From assembly GCA_018066165.1 (NCBI GenBank), contig JAGHRX010000076.1, positions 1 through 27,033 of the forward strand: DNA of 27,033 nucleotides, given 5' to 3'. Both the position numbers and the translations under genes were made by a program. This stretch comes from UBA1723 sp018066165. GTDB lineage: Bacteria; Bacteroidota; Bacteroidia; Bacteroidales; Paludibacteraceae. Positions 1-8,352 of the stretch are shown in pieces (positions within the stretch are counted from its first letter, which is position 1; the number at the start of each line of letters is the position of its first letter). The notes under the pieces are model-generated. The model made no database searches. It was not told where the DNA came from and saw nothing but the letters and a program-made list of their open reading frames with translations.

Positions 1-1
1 T

Positions 2-1204
2 GGAGACTTCGTTGTAGATTATTTTGCAACACTTGAACTATCAGAAATAGCAATCGGAATATTGGTGTCATTGGGAGTTTGCCTACTAATACAGCTATTT
101 TTCTACTTATATTATTTTGCTTCTGTAGCACGTAATGGGAAAGCTCTCAACACTGGAGACATTAAGCATGTCATAAAGCGACCTCCTGTTAGTATCATAG
201 TCGTATCTAGATATGACAGTGAGAACCTGGCAAAATGTCTTCCTTCTATTCTTGAGCAGAGCTATCCTAAATATGAGGTTGTGGTGGTGAACGACGGTAC
301 CACAAACGACACTACTATCCTACTCGACAATCTCAAGAAGAAGTATTCTCATCTTCGCTACACTTATCTTCCTGAAGACGCTAAATATATGAGTCGTAAA
401 AAGATGTGTATGACGGTAGGAATTAAAGCCGCGTTCTACGACTACCTTGTATTCACAGACTCCGACTGTATCGCTGACACTCGCGACTGGTTGACTGAAA
501 TCATGCGTAACTTCAATGAGGAAACCGACCTTGTTCTTGGATTCAACCATAATAGATCAGTCGACGGTTGTGAAACTTTGTGGCAAAAATTTGTCAACTT
601 CGACAATGTGTTCTCCGCCATCAAATCTATGTCGTACGCTTTGAAAGGCTTGGCTTACAGCGGAACAATCAAGAATATGGCATACCGCAAGGAGAAATTC
701 TTCGAAAACAGAGGTTTTGCGTCTAACCTTAACGTGGAAGGTGGAGAAGATGATATCTTCATCACTGAAGTGTCCAACGGTTCTAACGTCGCTATCGAGA
801 CAAGTCCAAACGCAAGCACTTCTATTAACAAAGAGGTGACAATGAAGAGTTTCATAGAGAAAAAAGAGACTGATTTGGAGAACAGCGAATACTATCCAAA
901 CGAGGTAAAATTCAGAATCAACACTGAGGTGACTACCAGATATCTTTTCTACTTGATATTCTTAATCGGCGTAATCTACGGTATTGTTTCTGAAGAATAT
1001 TTTGTAAGCACCATGTGTGGCTTAGCTGGCCTTATCCGCTATTGTGTCCAGTGCTACACATTTATAAAAGGAGCACACGCATTAGGAATGAAGGGTTCTG
1101 CATTCTTGTTCATTCCTTTTGAATTAATAATCCCGTTGACTACAATGTATGTGTCGACAGTTGGGCAAATTGGTAAACGAAAATTGGAATTATGGAAGGT
1201 GTAA
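2..1204 (+). CDS. Membrane-anchored family 2 glycosyltransferase, 5' end cut off by the window
   Basis: This is a GT-A fold (GT2) sugar transferase, expected to move a sugar from a nucleotide-sugar donor at the cytoplasmic face of the inner membrane. The frame is open to base 2 with no convincing start. The first possible start codon inside the window is a TTG at 62, and it falls in the middle of a hydrophobic helix, so the true start lies upstream. Visible features are an N-terminal membrane helix (IAIGILVSLGVCLLIQLFFY region), the GT2 opening PPVSIIVVSRYDSENL, the VVVVNDGTTND loop, the DxD-type metal motif FTDSDC and a downstream acidic GGEDDIF that could supply the catalytic base. Two or more C-terminal helices follow. 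I see no QxxRW motif, which argues against a processive synthase. The end overlaps the next gene by 13 bases, so the two are probably co-translated. The acceptor is unknown. Confidence 0.85.
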   Translation, partial: GDFVVDYFATLELSEIAIGILVSLGVCLLIQLFFYLYYFASVARNGKALNTGDIKHVIKRPPVSIIVVSRYDSENLAKCLPSILEQSYPKYEVVVVNDGTTNDTTILLDNLKKKYSHLRYTYLPEDAKYMSRKKMCMTVGIKAAFYDYLVFTDSDCIADTRDWLTEIMRNFNEETDLVLGFNHNRSVDGCETLWQKFVNFDNVFSAIKSMSYALKGLAYSGTIKNMAYRKEKFFENRGFASNLNVEGGEDDIFITEVSNGSNVAIETSPNASTSINKEVTMKSFIEKKETDLENSEYYPNEVKFRINTEVTTRYLFYLIFLIGVIYGIVSEEYFVSTMCGLAGLIRYCVQCYTFIKGAHALGMKGSAFLFIPFELIIPLTTMYVSTVGQIGKRKLELWKV

Positions 1205-1461
1205 ATAATAAAAAGGTGGTGCTGTTCCGCACCTACGACACTGTGTTCGAGGCTAATGTAGTGAAAGAGCTACTTGCGTCGTACAATATTCCGTCGATGA
1301 TTAAGAACGAACAGGTCACTGTTTTATTACCAATGTTCGGCCCGATGACTGGCGTCAAACTGATGGTTTTGGAAAAAGACATTGAAAAAGCCACAGAGAT
1401 TGTCGACAGCAAAAGTGACGAGAACGTCAACGAAGATGGAAACAATCTTATTGGGGAATAA
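1192..1461 (+). CDS. DUF2007 family small protein
   Basis: This is an 89-residue soluble protein of the DUF2007 family, annotated in databases as a putative signal-transducing protein with no established biochemical role. The typical layout is visible. A strand and helix VVLFRTYDTVFEANVVKELL is followed by SYNIPSMIKNE, then a conserved hydrophobic segment VKLMVLEKDIEKATEIV, which resembles a small ferredoxin-like alpha/beta unit. The C-terminus is a short charged tail. The ATG lies inside the end of the glycosyltransferase gene (13-base overlap), and mazG follows 26 bases after the stop. It therefore belongs to the glycosyltransferase-mazG-DUF4403 transcription unit. Family assignment is fairly sure; function is not known. 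Confidence 0.8.
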   Translation: MEGVNNKKVVLFRTYDTVFEANVVKELLASYNIPSMIKNEQVTVLLPMFGPMTGVKLMVLEKDIEKATEIVDSKSDENVNEDGNNLIGE

Positions 1462-1487
1462 TAACCTACAAGACAACACATTAGAAT

Positions 1488-2288
1488 ATGAACGATAGAA
1501 AAGCACAACTTGCGGCATTCGAACGTCTGCTTGACGTGATGGATGAACTTAGAGCTAAATGTCCGTGGGATAGCAAACAGACATTCCAAAGTATTCGTCC
1601 AAACACGATTGAGGAGGCTTACGAATTATGCGACGCACTTGCCAAGAATGATCTTCACGACATAAAGAAAGAGCTTGGAGACGTGTTGTTCCATATCGTT
1701 TTCTACTCTAAAATTGGTTCAGAGACTAACGATTTTGATATCGCTGATGTATGTAACGCAGTTTGCGACAAGATGATCTTCCGTCATCCGCACGTGTTTG
1801 GCACTGGAGACGCAAAGACAGCCAGTCAGGTGGAAAACAACTGGGAGAAAATCAAGATGAAGGAGAAGGATGGCAACAAGAGTGTGCTTTCAGGTGTGCC
1901 GTCTGCCCTACCGTCGCTCATCAAAGCATATCGAATCCAAGATAAGGCAAGAAACGTCGGTTTTGATTGGGAAAACCGTGAACAGGCTTGGGGCAAGGTC
2001 AGAGAGGAATTTGAAGAGTTGATGGTCGAGATCCAAAACATGGATCCTAAAAAGCAGGAGGATGAGTTTGGAGATCTTCTATTTTCACTCATCAATTGTG
2101 CCCGTCTCTACAAAATCAACCCAGATAACGCCTTGGAAAGCACCAACGCTAAATTCATCCGTCGTTTCAACTACCTTGAAGAGAAAACAATTAAGAAAGG
2201 CATCGACTTGAAGTCTATCTCACTCGACGACATGACCGCCATCTGGAATGAAGCAAAACAACTTGAAAAAGAAGGTAAATTGAAATAA
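1488..2288 (+). CDS. mazG: Nucleoside triphosphate pyrophosphohydrolase MazG
   Basis: MazG hydrolyses (d)NTPs to NMP and pyrophosphate in the cytoplasm, cleaning the nucleotide pool and, in E. coli, lowering ppGpp. At 266 residues it matches the full-length two-domain enzyme. The N-terminal MazG domain shows CPWDSKQTFQSIRPNTIEEA, with metal-binding acidic residues in EEAYELCDAL and KKELGDVLFH (the ExxE...ExxD pattern). The C-terminal domain repeats this as REEFEELMVEI and EDEFGDLLFSLIN. The linker carries the usual VPSALPSLIKAYRIQDKA and VGFDWENREQAWGKV segments. The start is the ATG at 1488, which comes shortly after the DUF2007 stop behind A-rich sequence. The next gene begins 2 bases after the stop, indicating tight co-transcription. 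Nothing is odd about the active sites. Confidence 0.95.
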   Translation: MNDRKAQLAAFERLLDVMDELRAKCPWDSKQTFQSIRPNTIEEAYELCDALAKNDLHDIKKELGDVLFHIVFYSKIGSETNDFDIADVCNAVCDKMIFRHPHVFGTGDAKTASQVENNWEKIKMKEKDGNKSVLSGVPSALPSLIKAYRIQDKARNVGFDWENREQAWGKVREEFEELMVEIQNMDPKKQEDEFGDLLFSLINCARLYKINPDNALESTNAKFIRRFNYLEEKTIKKGIDLKSISLDDMTAIWNEAKQLEKEGKLK

Positions 2289-2290
2289 CC

Positions 2291-3742
2291 ATGCGAAGGC
2301 TTTCTACTATTATAGTTTTATTTTTCAGCATATTGCAATTAGCTTATGCAAGAAAAGAGGTCGTCGACGACATAAACGACCTTCCACTTGATACGCTTCT
2401 TTCAATAAAAGTGGACAGTTTGGAAATTGATTCTAATGCTATCGAGGCTCCGGAAGAGGTATACGACAAATTCTACTACATTCCTCGTACTTCCACTATC
2501 CATATCCCCATGTCGATCAACATTCCGCTGATCGAACGTCGCCTGAACGAGTCTTTCAGCGGACTGATTTATAATGATTCAATCATTGAAGACGACGGTT
2601 TGAAACTAAAGGCATGGAAGACCAAAAACATTAAGCTTAAGTATCAAGCCGACACCTTATTCTATACTATCCCAGTTAAAATCTGGGCAGAAAAGCGTTT
2701 CGATATCGGAATTACAACTACAGACCAAGAACTTAACGCCGAAATCGAAATTGATTTCCAGACTACAATCAATTTCTCAAAAGATTGGAAGTTAGTCACA
2801 AAAACCACCATTCTCGACTACCGTTGGCTATCGAAACCAACCATCAAGATTCTCGGCATGAACATGTCAATCGGATTCCTTGCCGACAATTTGATCGCCA
2901 ACTACCGTAATGATTTTAACAAGGAGATTGACAAAGCTCTTAACGAACAGATTCCACTTGCCGACTACATGTCTGAGATTTGGAATTCACTTCAAGAACC
3001 AATCTCGGCAGACGCATCAGGCTATAAGATATGGATTGTAGCGTCGCCAGAAAACGTATATTGCACTCCTTTACTTGGTGATTTAGGGAAACTTACAACA
3101 ACTTTGGGAATCAAAACCAAACTCGATCTGTTTGTAGGAAACGAAAATCCTGGAGCAAGGAAGAAGACTGCGTTGCCTTCATTGAAAATGTATAACACAT
3201 GTATTGACACTATCGACATGGGTGTGCTGACAGACCTTCCTTATCCGCTCATGGATTCAGTGGCTATGGACTTGTTGAAAGGCACAACATTCGGAGAAGG
3301 CCGTCATTCTATTTCCGTCGACACAATTTTCTTCTACGGAAAGAAAGACAAACTTGTAATCGGTCTTGGCGTCGCTGGATTCATCAACGGAAAAATCTAT
3401 CTTGAAAGTGTGCCATACTTCGATAAAGAGAGTGTTTCTATAAAAGTCAAGGATGTTGATTATAAACTGGATACAAAAAACGTATTGGCTAAAATTGTAA
3501 ACTTGTTCTACAAGAAGAAGTTAAAAGAGAAGTTGGAAAGTGAATTCGAACTACCTCTACGAGCCGAGTTTGAGATGATCAAAGAGTTCGGACGCAACTC
3601 CATCTTCGATACAGAAGTTTTCCCGGATGTCAAGATCAACGGAAGACTTGACGATATCAACGTCGACAGAATAAACATCACTCCCGTCGGACTTAAAATC
3701 AGTCTGGATATAAACGGAAAATTGAGATTATCTGTAGATTAA
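2291..3742 (+). CDS. Secreted DUF4403 family protein
   Basis: This is a 483-residue exported protein that I place in DUF4403, a family common in Bacteroidota with no proven role. A Sec signal peptide is visible at residues 1-21 (MRRLSTIIVLFFSILQLAYA). The mature protein has no further membrane helix and is rich in alternating beta-strand pattern. Family-like landmarks are the early STIHIPMSINIPLIERRLNE segment and the central LVTKTTILDYRWLSKPTI. A later portion, LPLRAEFEMIKEFGRNSIFD, precedes a final beta hairpin. It lacks an obvious lipobox, so it is probably free in the periplasm. It begins 2 bases after mazG and ends just before a strong terminator, making it the last gene of the operon. 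Its pairing with a glycosyltransferase gene hints at envelope work, but that is inference. Confidence 0.75.
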   Translation: MRRLSTIIVLFFSILQLAYARKEVVDDINDLPLDTLLSIKVDSLEIDSNAIEAPEEVYDKFYYIPRTSTIHIPMSINIPLIERRLNESFSGLIYNDSIIEDDGLKLKAWKTKNIKLKYQADTLFYTIPVKIWAEKRFDIGITTTDQELNAEIEIDFQTTINFSKDWKLVTKTTILDYRWLSKPTIKILGMNMSIGFLADNLIANYRNDFNKEIDKALNEQIPLADYMSEIWNSLQEPISADASGYKIWIVASPENVYCTPLLGDLGKLTTTLGIKTKLDLFVGNENPGARKKTALPSLKMYNTCIDTIDMGVLTDLPYPLMDSVAMDLLKGTTFGEGRHSISVDTIFFYGKKDKLVIGLGVAGFINGKIYLESVPYFDKESVSIKVKDVDYKLDTKNVLAKIVNLFYKKKLKEKLESEFELPLRAEFEMIKEFGRNSIFDTEVFPDVKINGRLDDINVDRINITPVGLKISLDINGKLRLSVD

Positions 3743-3768
3743 AATACAATCCAACATAACGAAATAAT

Positions 3769-3810
3769 AAAGAGTAAAGAGGCTATTCATTGCGTCTTTA
3801 CTCTTTTTTT
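3769..3810 (+). terminator. Rho-independent terminator after the DUF4403 gene
   Basis: A perfect 12-bp stem, AAAGAGTAAAGA (3769-3780) pairing with TCTTTACTCTTT (3795-3806), closes a 14-base loop and runs into seven T residues (3804-3810). It sits 27 bases after the DUF4403 stop and just upstream of the trkA promoter, so it separates the two operons. Confidence 0.9.
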
Positions 3811-3833
3811 ATGCTTTTAATCATAAAAAATGT

Positions 3834-3841
3834 TAACTTTG
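3834..3841 (+). promoter_or_regulatory. Bacteroidota-type -7 promoter element for trkA
   Basis: TAACTTTG matches the Bacteroidota housekeeping -7 consensus TAnnTTTG. It lies just after the preceding terminator and 23 bases before the trkA ATG, giving a short predicted 5' leader. The -33 region is only T-rich (around 3808-3818) rather than a clear TTTG, so the match rests on the -7 box and its position. Confidence 0.6.
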
Positions 3842-3864
3842 CAGTTGGTTAAAACTGACGAATA

Positions 3865-5196
3865 ATGAAAATTGTAATTGCAGGTGCAGGTGCTGTGGGT
3901 GGTCATTTGGCCAAACTATTCTCAAGAGAGAATCACGACATCACCCTTATCGACGACGATCCGCAAAGACTTAGGAGTTTGGAAAATTCCTATGACCTTA
4001 GTGTGCTTGAAGGTTCGGCAACCTCACTTACAATCCTTCGTAACGCAGGTGTAGCCGAGGCCGATTTGTTTGTCGGAGTAACTAAAAACGAAAGCCAAAA
4101 CCTTAACGCCTGCATCTTTGCACATGAGCTTGGTGCCAAAAAGACCGTTGCCCGTGTGGACAGCGAGGATCTGATGGAGCAGGAAAACCGTACTCTTCTT
4201 GCCAAACTTGGTGTGGAGAAGCTTATCTATCCCGAGCTTTTGGCAGCAGAGGAGATCGCTCAGTCTATCCGCCAGAGTTGGGTAAGACAATGGATTGATT
4301 TCAACGGAGGCAAACTTCTTGTGCTTGGTGTGAAGGTCAGAAACAACGCTCCAATCGCCAACAAACGATTGATGGATTTGAAGGGAAGCCAAAACTACCG
4401 TATTGTAACTATCAAGCGTGAGGAGGAGACCATTATCCCAGGCGGTTATACAGAGATTCTTCCAGACGACTTGGTCTATTTCATCACCACTCCCGACTAT
4501 ATCGACGACGTCCGCAAACAAGCCGGAAAGACTCTTTACACTGTGAAGGACATGATCGTCATGGGAGGAGGCAAGATTGCAGTCAAGACTGTGAAACAGC
4601 TCGGCGGCGTCAATATAAAGATGTTTGAGAAAGACGAGAAGAAAGTCAGAAAACTTGTGGAACAAGAGATCGGAGACGCACTTGTTTTGCAGGGCGACGC
4701 TACTGATATTGAGCTACTTAAAGAAGAGAATATCGATGACGCAGATGCATTCGTTGCGTTGACTGATAACTCGGAAGCCAACATCTTAGCTTGCCTTGCC
4801 GCACGTCGACACGGGGTGCAAAAGATTGTGGCTGAGGTTGAGAATGTTGACTATATTCCGTTGGCAGAAAGAATGGATATCGGCGTAATCATCAACAAGA
4901 TGGAGATTGCCGCCACATATATCTACCGTCTGTCGTTAAGCTCAGATATCAGCAAAATCAAGAGAATGAGTTATGCAGACGCGGAAATCGTGGAGCTTAC
5001 GGCCAAAGAGGGATCACAAATCACCAAAGGTTTCGTCAAAGACCTTAAACTTCCACACAATATCTTCATCGGTGGAGTGATCAGAAACGACGAAAGCTTC
5101 ATCGTCAACGGTATGTCTGAAATATTCGCAGGCGATAAAGTTGTGGTATTCTGCTTGAAATCAAGTATTAAACGAGTAGGCGAACTATTCAACTAA
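3865..5196 (+). CDS. trkA: Trk potassium uptake regulatory/NAD-binding subunit TrkA
   Basis: TrkA is the cytoplasmic RCK gating ring of the Trk K+ importer; it binds NAD(H) and ATP or ADP and controls TrkH. The 443 residues fit the standard tandem design. A first Rossmann (RCK_N) domain opens with MKIVIAGAGAVGGHLAKLF (GxGxxG) and has the acidic ribose-binding end of strand 2 (TLIDDDPQRL). A first RCK_C domain follows, centred near LLVLGVKVRNNAPIANKRL. A second Rossmann domain starts MIVMGGGKIAVKTVKQL with FEKDEKKV, and a final RCK_C covers AEIVELTAKEGSQITKG onward. The second glycine motif is GGGKIA, a weaker nucleotide-binding version as is usual. trkH begins 1 base after the stop, so the two subunits are translationally coupled. 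Confidence 0.96.
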   Translation: MKIVIAGAGAVGGHLAKLFSRENHDITLIDDDPQRLRSLENSYDLSVLEGSATSLTILRNAGVAEADLFVGVTKNESQNLNACIFAHELGAKKTVARVDSEDLMEQENRTLLAKLGVEKLIYPELLAAEEIAQSIRQSWVRQWIDFNGGKLLVLGVKVRNNAPIANKRLMDLKGSQNYRIVTIKREEETIIPGGYTEILPDDLVYFITTPDYIDDVRKQAGKTLYTVKDMIVMGGGKIAVKTVKQLGGVNIKMFEKDEKKVRKLVEQEIGDALVLQGDATDIELLKEENIDDADAFVALTDNSEANILACLAARRHGVQKIVAEVENVDYIPLAERMDIGVIINKMEIAATYIYRLSLSSDISKIKRMSYADAEIVELTAKEGSQITKGFVKDLKLPHNIFIGGVIRNDESFIVNGMSEIFAGDKVVVFCLKSSIKRVGELFN

Positions 5197-5197
5197 G

Positions 5198-6679
5198 ATG
5201 AAGAGATCACTAATCGACAAAAAAGCAGTAGCCTTAACACTCGGCTCACTATTGGCATTCGAAGCCTTCTTCTTGCTGATATGCCTTATTGTGTCGATAT
5301 GTTACTGGGAGGACGACATTCTTTCTCTCGCAATCACTACAGTGATTACCGCAGCAATCGGAACATACAGCATAATCGCCACACGAAAAAAAAGAGGTGA
5401 ATCTGAAATCAAATTGGGCAAACGAGAGGGATACCTTATCGTATCACTTGTCTGGGTTGTTTTTTCACTATTCGGAGCCCTTCCCTACTTCATCGGAGGC
5501 TATACTGAATCATTCACTGACGCATATTTCGAAACCATCTCCGGTTTTTCAACTACCGGAGCCACTATTTTCACCAACGTAGAAAACCTTCCACATGGTA
5601 TAGCCCTATGGCGTTCATCCACACAATGGGTAGGCGGAATGGGAATCATCGTACTTTCACTTGCCATCCTGCCTTTCTTGGGTGTCGGAGGCATGCAGCT
5701 CTACATTGCAGAAGTAACAGGCCCGACAAAAGATAAACTCACTCCACGAGTAATGCAGACAGCACAGATGCTCTATGGTGCCTACGTCGCCATCACAGTG
5801 TCGGAAGTCATCCTATTTTGTATTGGCGGCATGGATATCTTTGATTCCATCTGTCATGCCATGACCACAATCTCGACTGGAGGATTCTCCACAAAGAATG
5901 AAGGTATACTATTCTGGAACTCTCCACTTTTGGAATATATCGTTTGCTTCTATATGGTGTTGGCTGGCGTGAACTTCATGGTTACGTTTACGTTGATGAA
6001 AGGAGACTTATCAAGAGCCAAAAACAGTGAGGAGTTCAGCATCTATATGATAATCAATATAGTAATAACGATTATCGTGTTTGCAAGTTTGCTTTACACC
6101 AATAATCTAAACAACTGTGATACTGAAGAAATATTCCGTACTTCCCTATTCGAATCGACAGCAATGGCATCAGGCACAGGTTACGTCTACACTGATATCA
6201 GCCAGTGGCACCCATTTATCTGGGGGACACTATTCTTATGTATGATTGTAGGAGGAAGCGCAGGCAGTGCAAGTGGAGGAATAAAAATCATGAGAGTGTT
6301 GCTGTTGGTGAAAAACAGTTACTTGGAATTCAAACGTCTGCTTCACCCTCAGGCTATCATCCCCGTAAAACTTAACAAAAAGGTTGTTCCAGACAACATC
6401 ATCACCAACATCCTTGCCTACGTTGTAATCTTTGCCGGCACATGTATGGTGAGCATCATCGTCTTCATGCTATTTGGCAATGAATTCACAGAATCCGTCG
6501 GTATGGCTATCTCATGTTTGAGCAACGTCGGACCCGGATTGGCATCACAAACAAACGGAGTGTTTGCTGATCAACCAGACTTCATCAAATGGTTTATGGG
6601 CATACTTATGCTCATCGGCCGACTTGAGATATTCACCGTTTTGTTCGTCTTGACACCGGTGTTCTGGAAAAAGAGTTGA
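5198..6679 (+). CDS. trkH: Trk potassium channel subunit TrkH
   Basis: TrkH is the inner-membrane K+-conducting subunit that works with TrkA. It has 493 residues, the usual size, with about ten hydrophobic helices arranged as four M1-P-M2 repeats. The four pore-loop filter segments can all be read: SGFSTTGATIF, TTISTGGFSTKN, MASGTGYVYTD and SCLSNVGPGLASQ. Each keeps the central glycine that lines the filter. The glycine-rich GGSAGSASGGIKIMRVLLL loop, which forms the intramembrane gate in this family, is also present. The gene starts 1 base after trkA, so both subunits come from one mRNA. The thioesterase and chromate-type genes follow at short spacing and are probably in the same transcript. 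Confidence 0.96.
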   Translation: MKRSLIDKKAVALTLGSLLAFEAFFLLICLIVSICYWEDDILSLAITTVITAAIGTYSIIATRKKRGESEIKLGKREGYLIVSLVWVVFSLFGALPYFIGGYTESFTDAYFETISGFSTTGATIFTNVENLPHGIALWRSSTQWVGGMGIIVLSLAILPFLGVGGMQLYIAEVTGPTKDKLTPRVMQTAQMLYGAYVAITVSEVILFCIGGMDIFDSICHAMTTISTGGFSTKNEGILFWNSPLLEYIVCFYMVLAGVNFMVTFTLMKGDLSRAKNSEEFSIYMIINIVITIIVFASLLYTNNLNNCDTEEIFRTSLFESTAMASGTGYVYTDISQWHPFIWGTLFLCMIVGGSAGSASGGIKIMRVLLLVKNSYLEFKRLLHPQAIIPVKLNKKVVPDNIITNILAYVVIFAGTCMVSIIVFMLFGNEFTESVGMAISCLSNVGPGLASQTNGVFADQPDFIKWFMGILMLIGRLEIFTVLFVLTPVFWKKS

Positions 6680-6704
6680 TTATTATTGATAAAAACGTAC
6701 GACT

Positions 6705-7109
6705 ATGGCAATAGTAAAGAAAGAATACATATTTGAAGAGAAGTTCAAGGTACGCGACTACGAGTGTGACCTACAAGGAATCGTAAACAATGCTAATTAT
6801 CAGCATTATACAGAACATGCCCGTCATGAGTTTCTTTTGTCACGCAACATCAGCTTCGCAGATCTACATGATAAAGGAATCGACGCAGTAGTGGCAAGAA
6901 TAAGCATCGACTACAAGAAATCGTTGAAGAGTGGAGACGAGTTCGTTTGCAAACTATACGTAGAGAAAGAGGGCATCAAATATGTGTTCTATCAGGATAT
7001 TTACCGTCTCTCCGACAACGCATTGTGCGCAAAAGCAAAGGTAGAATCAGTTTGCGTGATCAATGGAAAATTGGCCGCGTCTTGCCCAGAACTTGACGTG
7101 CTTTTGTAA
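6705..7109 (+). CDS. Hotdog-fold acyl-CoA thioesterase (YbgC/FcbC type)
   Basis: This 134-residue cytoplasmic protein belongs to the 4HBT hotdog superfamily, whose YbgC-like members hydrolyse acyl-CoA or acyl-ACP thioesters. The diagnostic N-terminal block is FKVRDYECDLQGIVNNANYQ, with the conserved catalytic aspartate in CDLQGIVNN and the NY..Y/H that starts the central helix (NANYQHYTEHARHEFL). The later strands IDYKKSLKSGDEFVCKLYV and the A-K-x-x-S-V-C end are also typical. The usual partners of ybgC (tolQRA, pal) are absent, so a role in the Tol-Pal system is not supported. It sits 25 bases after trkH. The substrate chain length cannot be read from the sequence. Confidence 0.85.
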   Translation: MAIVKKEYIFEEKFKVRDYECDLQGIVNNANYQHYTEHARHEFLLSRNISFADLHDKGIDAVVARISIDYKKSLKSGDEFVCKLYVEKEGIKYVFYQDIYRLSDNALCAKAKVESVCVINGKLAASCPELDVLL

Positions 7110-7150
7110 TTAACGTTGACGAAAACGATAACGAAAACGAAAACGAAAAA
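7110..7150 (+). repeat. AACGAA-type short tandem repeat upstream of the first chromate-type gene
   Basis: After TTAACGTTGAC (7110-7120) the gap is filled by degenerate hexamers, GAAAACGATAACGAAAACGA and onward, ending at the GTG start. An in-frame TAA within the repeat (7129-7131) prevents any longer reading frame. A related copy lies in the 3' end of the same gene (7691-7716). Confidence 0.85.
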
Positions 7151-7152
7151 AA

Positions 7153-7779
7153 GTGAGACTATATTTTGACTTACTCACAACTTTCCTAAAGATAGGAAGT
7201 TTCACCCTCGGAGGCGGCTATGCCATGCTTGCACTTGTGGAGCAGGCTGTAGTGAGACAAAAGAAATGGATTGAGGAGGATGAATTCTGGAAGATGATCA
7301 CCATAGTGCAGTCGTTGCCAGGAGTATTTGCCGTCAACACAGCTCTTTACGTGGGGTATAGAATCGCAGGCAAAGCTGGTGCTGCTGTTTCATTCCTAGG
7401 AGCAGTACTGCCATCGTTGGTAATTATCGGAGCCATCAGCACATGCTTCCAGGAGTTTAGGGAGAACGAGGTGGTGATGAGAGTGTTCGCTGGCATCCGC
7501 CCTTGCGTAGTGGCTCTAATCCTTGCACCATCAGTAAGAATGTTCATCAAGACTAAGCTTTCGTTGAAATATCTGCCAATTCCTATTTTGGTGGCTGCAG
7601 CGGTCGTCTTTCTGAAAATGTCCCCCGTCTACATCATCATGGCAACAATCGTATGCGCATTGGGCTGGGAATATTGGAAGTTTAAGGACGTTAACGTTGA
7701 CTCTAACGAAAACGATGACGATGACGAAAACGAGAAGAAAGCTGAGGAGTTTATCTCGACAAAGAAGGAGAACGATTAA
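7153..7779 (+). CDS. Short-chain chromate-type (CHR) transporter, first subunit
   Basis: This 208-residue inner-membrane protein carries a single CHR domain. Paired short CHR proteins are known to act together, and characterised examples export chromate; the native substrate in gut-type bacteria is unclear. The signature is FLKIGSFTLGGGYAMLALVE near the N-terminus, then SLPGVFAVNTALYVGYRIAG and about five or six helices. I chose the GTG at 7153 because an in-frame TAA lies just upstream and the next ATG would cut into the signature. The C-terminus is an odd hydrophilic acidic tail (SNENDDDDENEKK), encoded by the same AACGAA/GACGAT-type repeat found before the gene. The tail is therefore probably a repeat-derived extension. 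The second subunit starts 12 bases downstream. Confidence 0.88.
   Translation: MRLYFDLLTTFLKIGSFTLGGGYAMLALVEQAVVRQKKWIEEDEFWKMITIVQSLPGVFAVNTALYVGYRIAGKAGAAVSFLGAVLPSLVIIGAISTCFQEFRENEVVMRVFAGIRPCVVALILAPSVRMFIKTKLSLKYLPIPILVAAAVVFLKMSPVYIIMATIVCALGWEYWKFKDVNVDSNENDDDDENEKKAEEFISTKKEND
7691..7738 (+). repeat. Repeat-derived acidic tail, second copy of the upstream AACGAA-rich element
   Basis: TTAACGTTGAC (7691-7701) is identical to 7110-7120. ACGAAAACGAT (7706-7716) is identical to 7119-7129. More GACGAT and GACGAA units follow. The two imperfect direct copies lie about 580 bases apart and bracket the body of the first CHR gene; this copy is translated as an Asp/Asn/Glu-rich tail. Confidence 0.8.
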
Positions 7780-7791
7780 AGATTTGAAGAA

Positions 7792-8352
7792 ATGGATATC
7801 ATATTATATTTGAAACTGTTCTGGAGTTTCTTCAAAATCGGACTATTCGGTTTTGGTGGTGGATACGGAATGATCTCAATGATTCAGTTCGACGTCGTTG
7901 ACAAGAACCAATGGATGACCAACAGTGAGTTTGCCGACATCCTTGCATTGTCGCAGATGACACCCGGACCAATCTCCATCAACTGTGCCACATACATCGG
8001 ATACAACCAAGGAGGATTATTCGGAGCCATATTCACAACCTTCGCACTATGTTTGCCGACGGTGCTCATGATGGCAGCAGTAATCACATGGTTGTTCAAG
8101 AATAAAGAGAACCACTACGTCAAGAGACTACTCTCGTCGCTCAATCCAATCGTAGTCGGATTAATCTTCTCGGCAGGTATGCTGATGATGTTCACGACTG
8201 AAAACGGATCAATAATGGTCAACAAAGAGAATTTCATTGGTTTTGAGAGTGCGATTGTCTGCGCAGTAGTATTCGTAGCCACATTCTTTTTCAAGATCAA
8301 CCCTATATATCTGATTATTCTGAGTGGAATCTTCGGATATTTCTATTACTAA
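7792..8352 (+). CDS. Short-chain chromate-type (CHR) transporter, second subunit
   Basis: This is the partner half of the two-gene CHR transporter: 186 residues, an inner-membrane protein of about six helices. The CHR signature reads FFKIGLFGFGGGYGMISMIQ. It is followed by the second conserved block, ILALSQMTPGPISINCATYI, where the TPGP(I/V) motif is typical of the family. It has no acidic tail, unlike the first subunit. In characterised short-chain pairs the two halves sit in the membrane with opposite orientation and are both needed. The ATG follows the first gene by 12 bases, so the pair is co-expressed. An anion such as chromate or sulfate is the family-based expectation, but the real substrate here is unknown. 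Confidence 0.88.
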   Translation: MDIILYLKLFWSFFKIGLFGFGGGYGMISMIQFDVVDKNQWMTNSEFADILALSQMTPGPISINCATYIGYNQGGLFGAIFTTFALCLPTVLMMAAVITWLFKNKENHYVKRLLSSLNPIVVGLIFSAGMLMMFTTENGSIMVNKENFIGFESAIVCAVVFVATFFFKINPIYLIILSGIFGYFYY

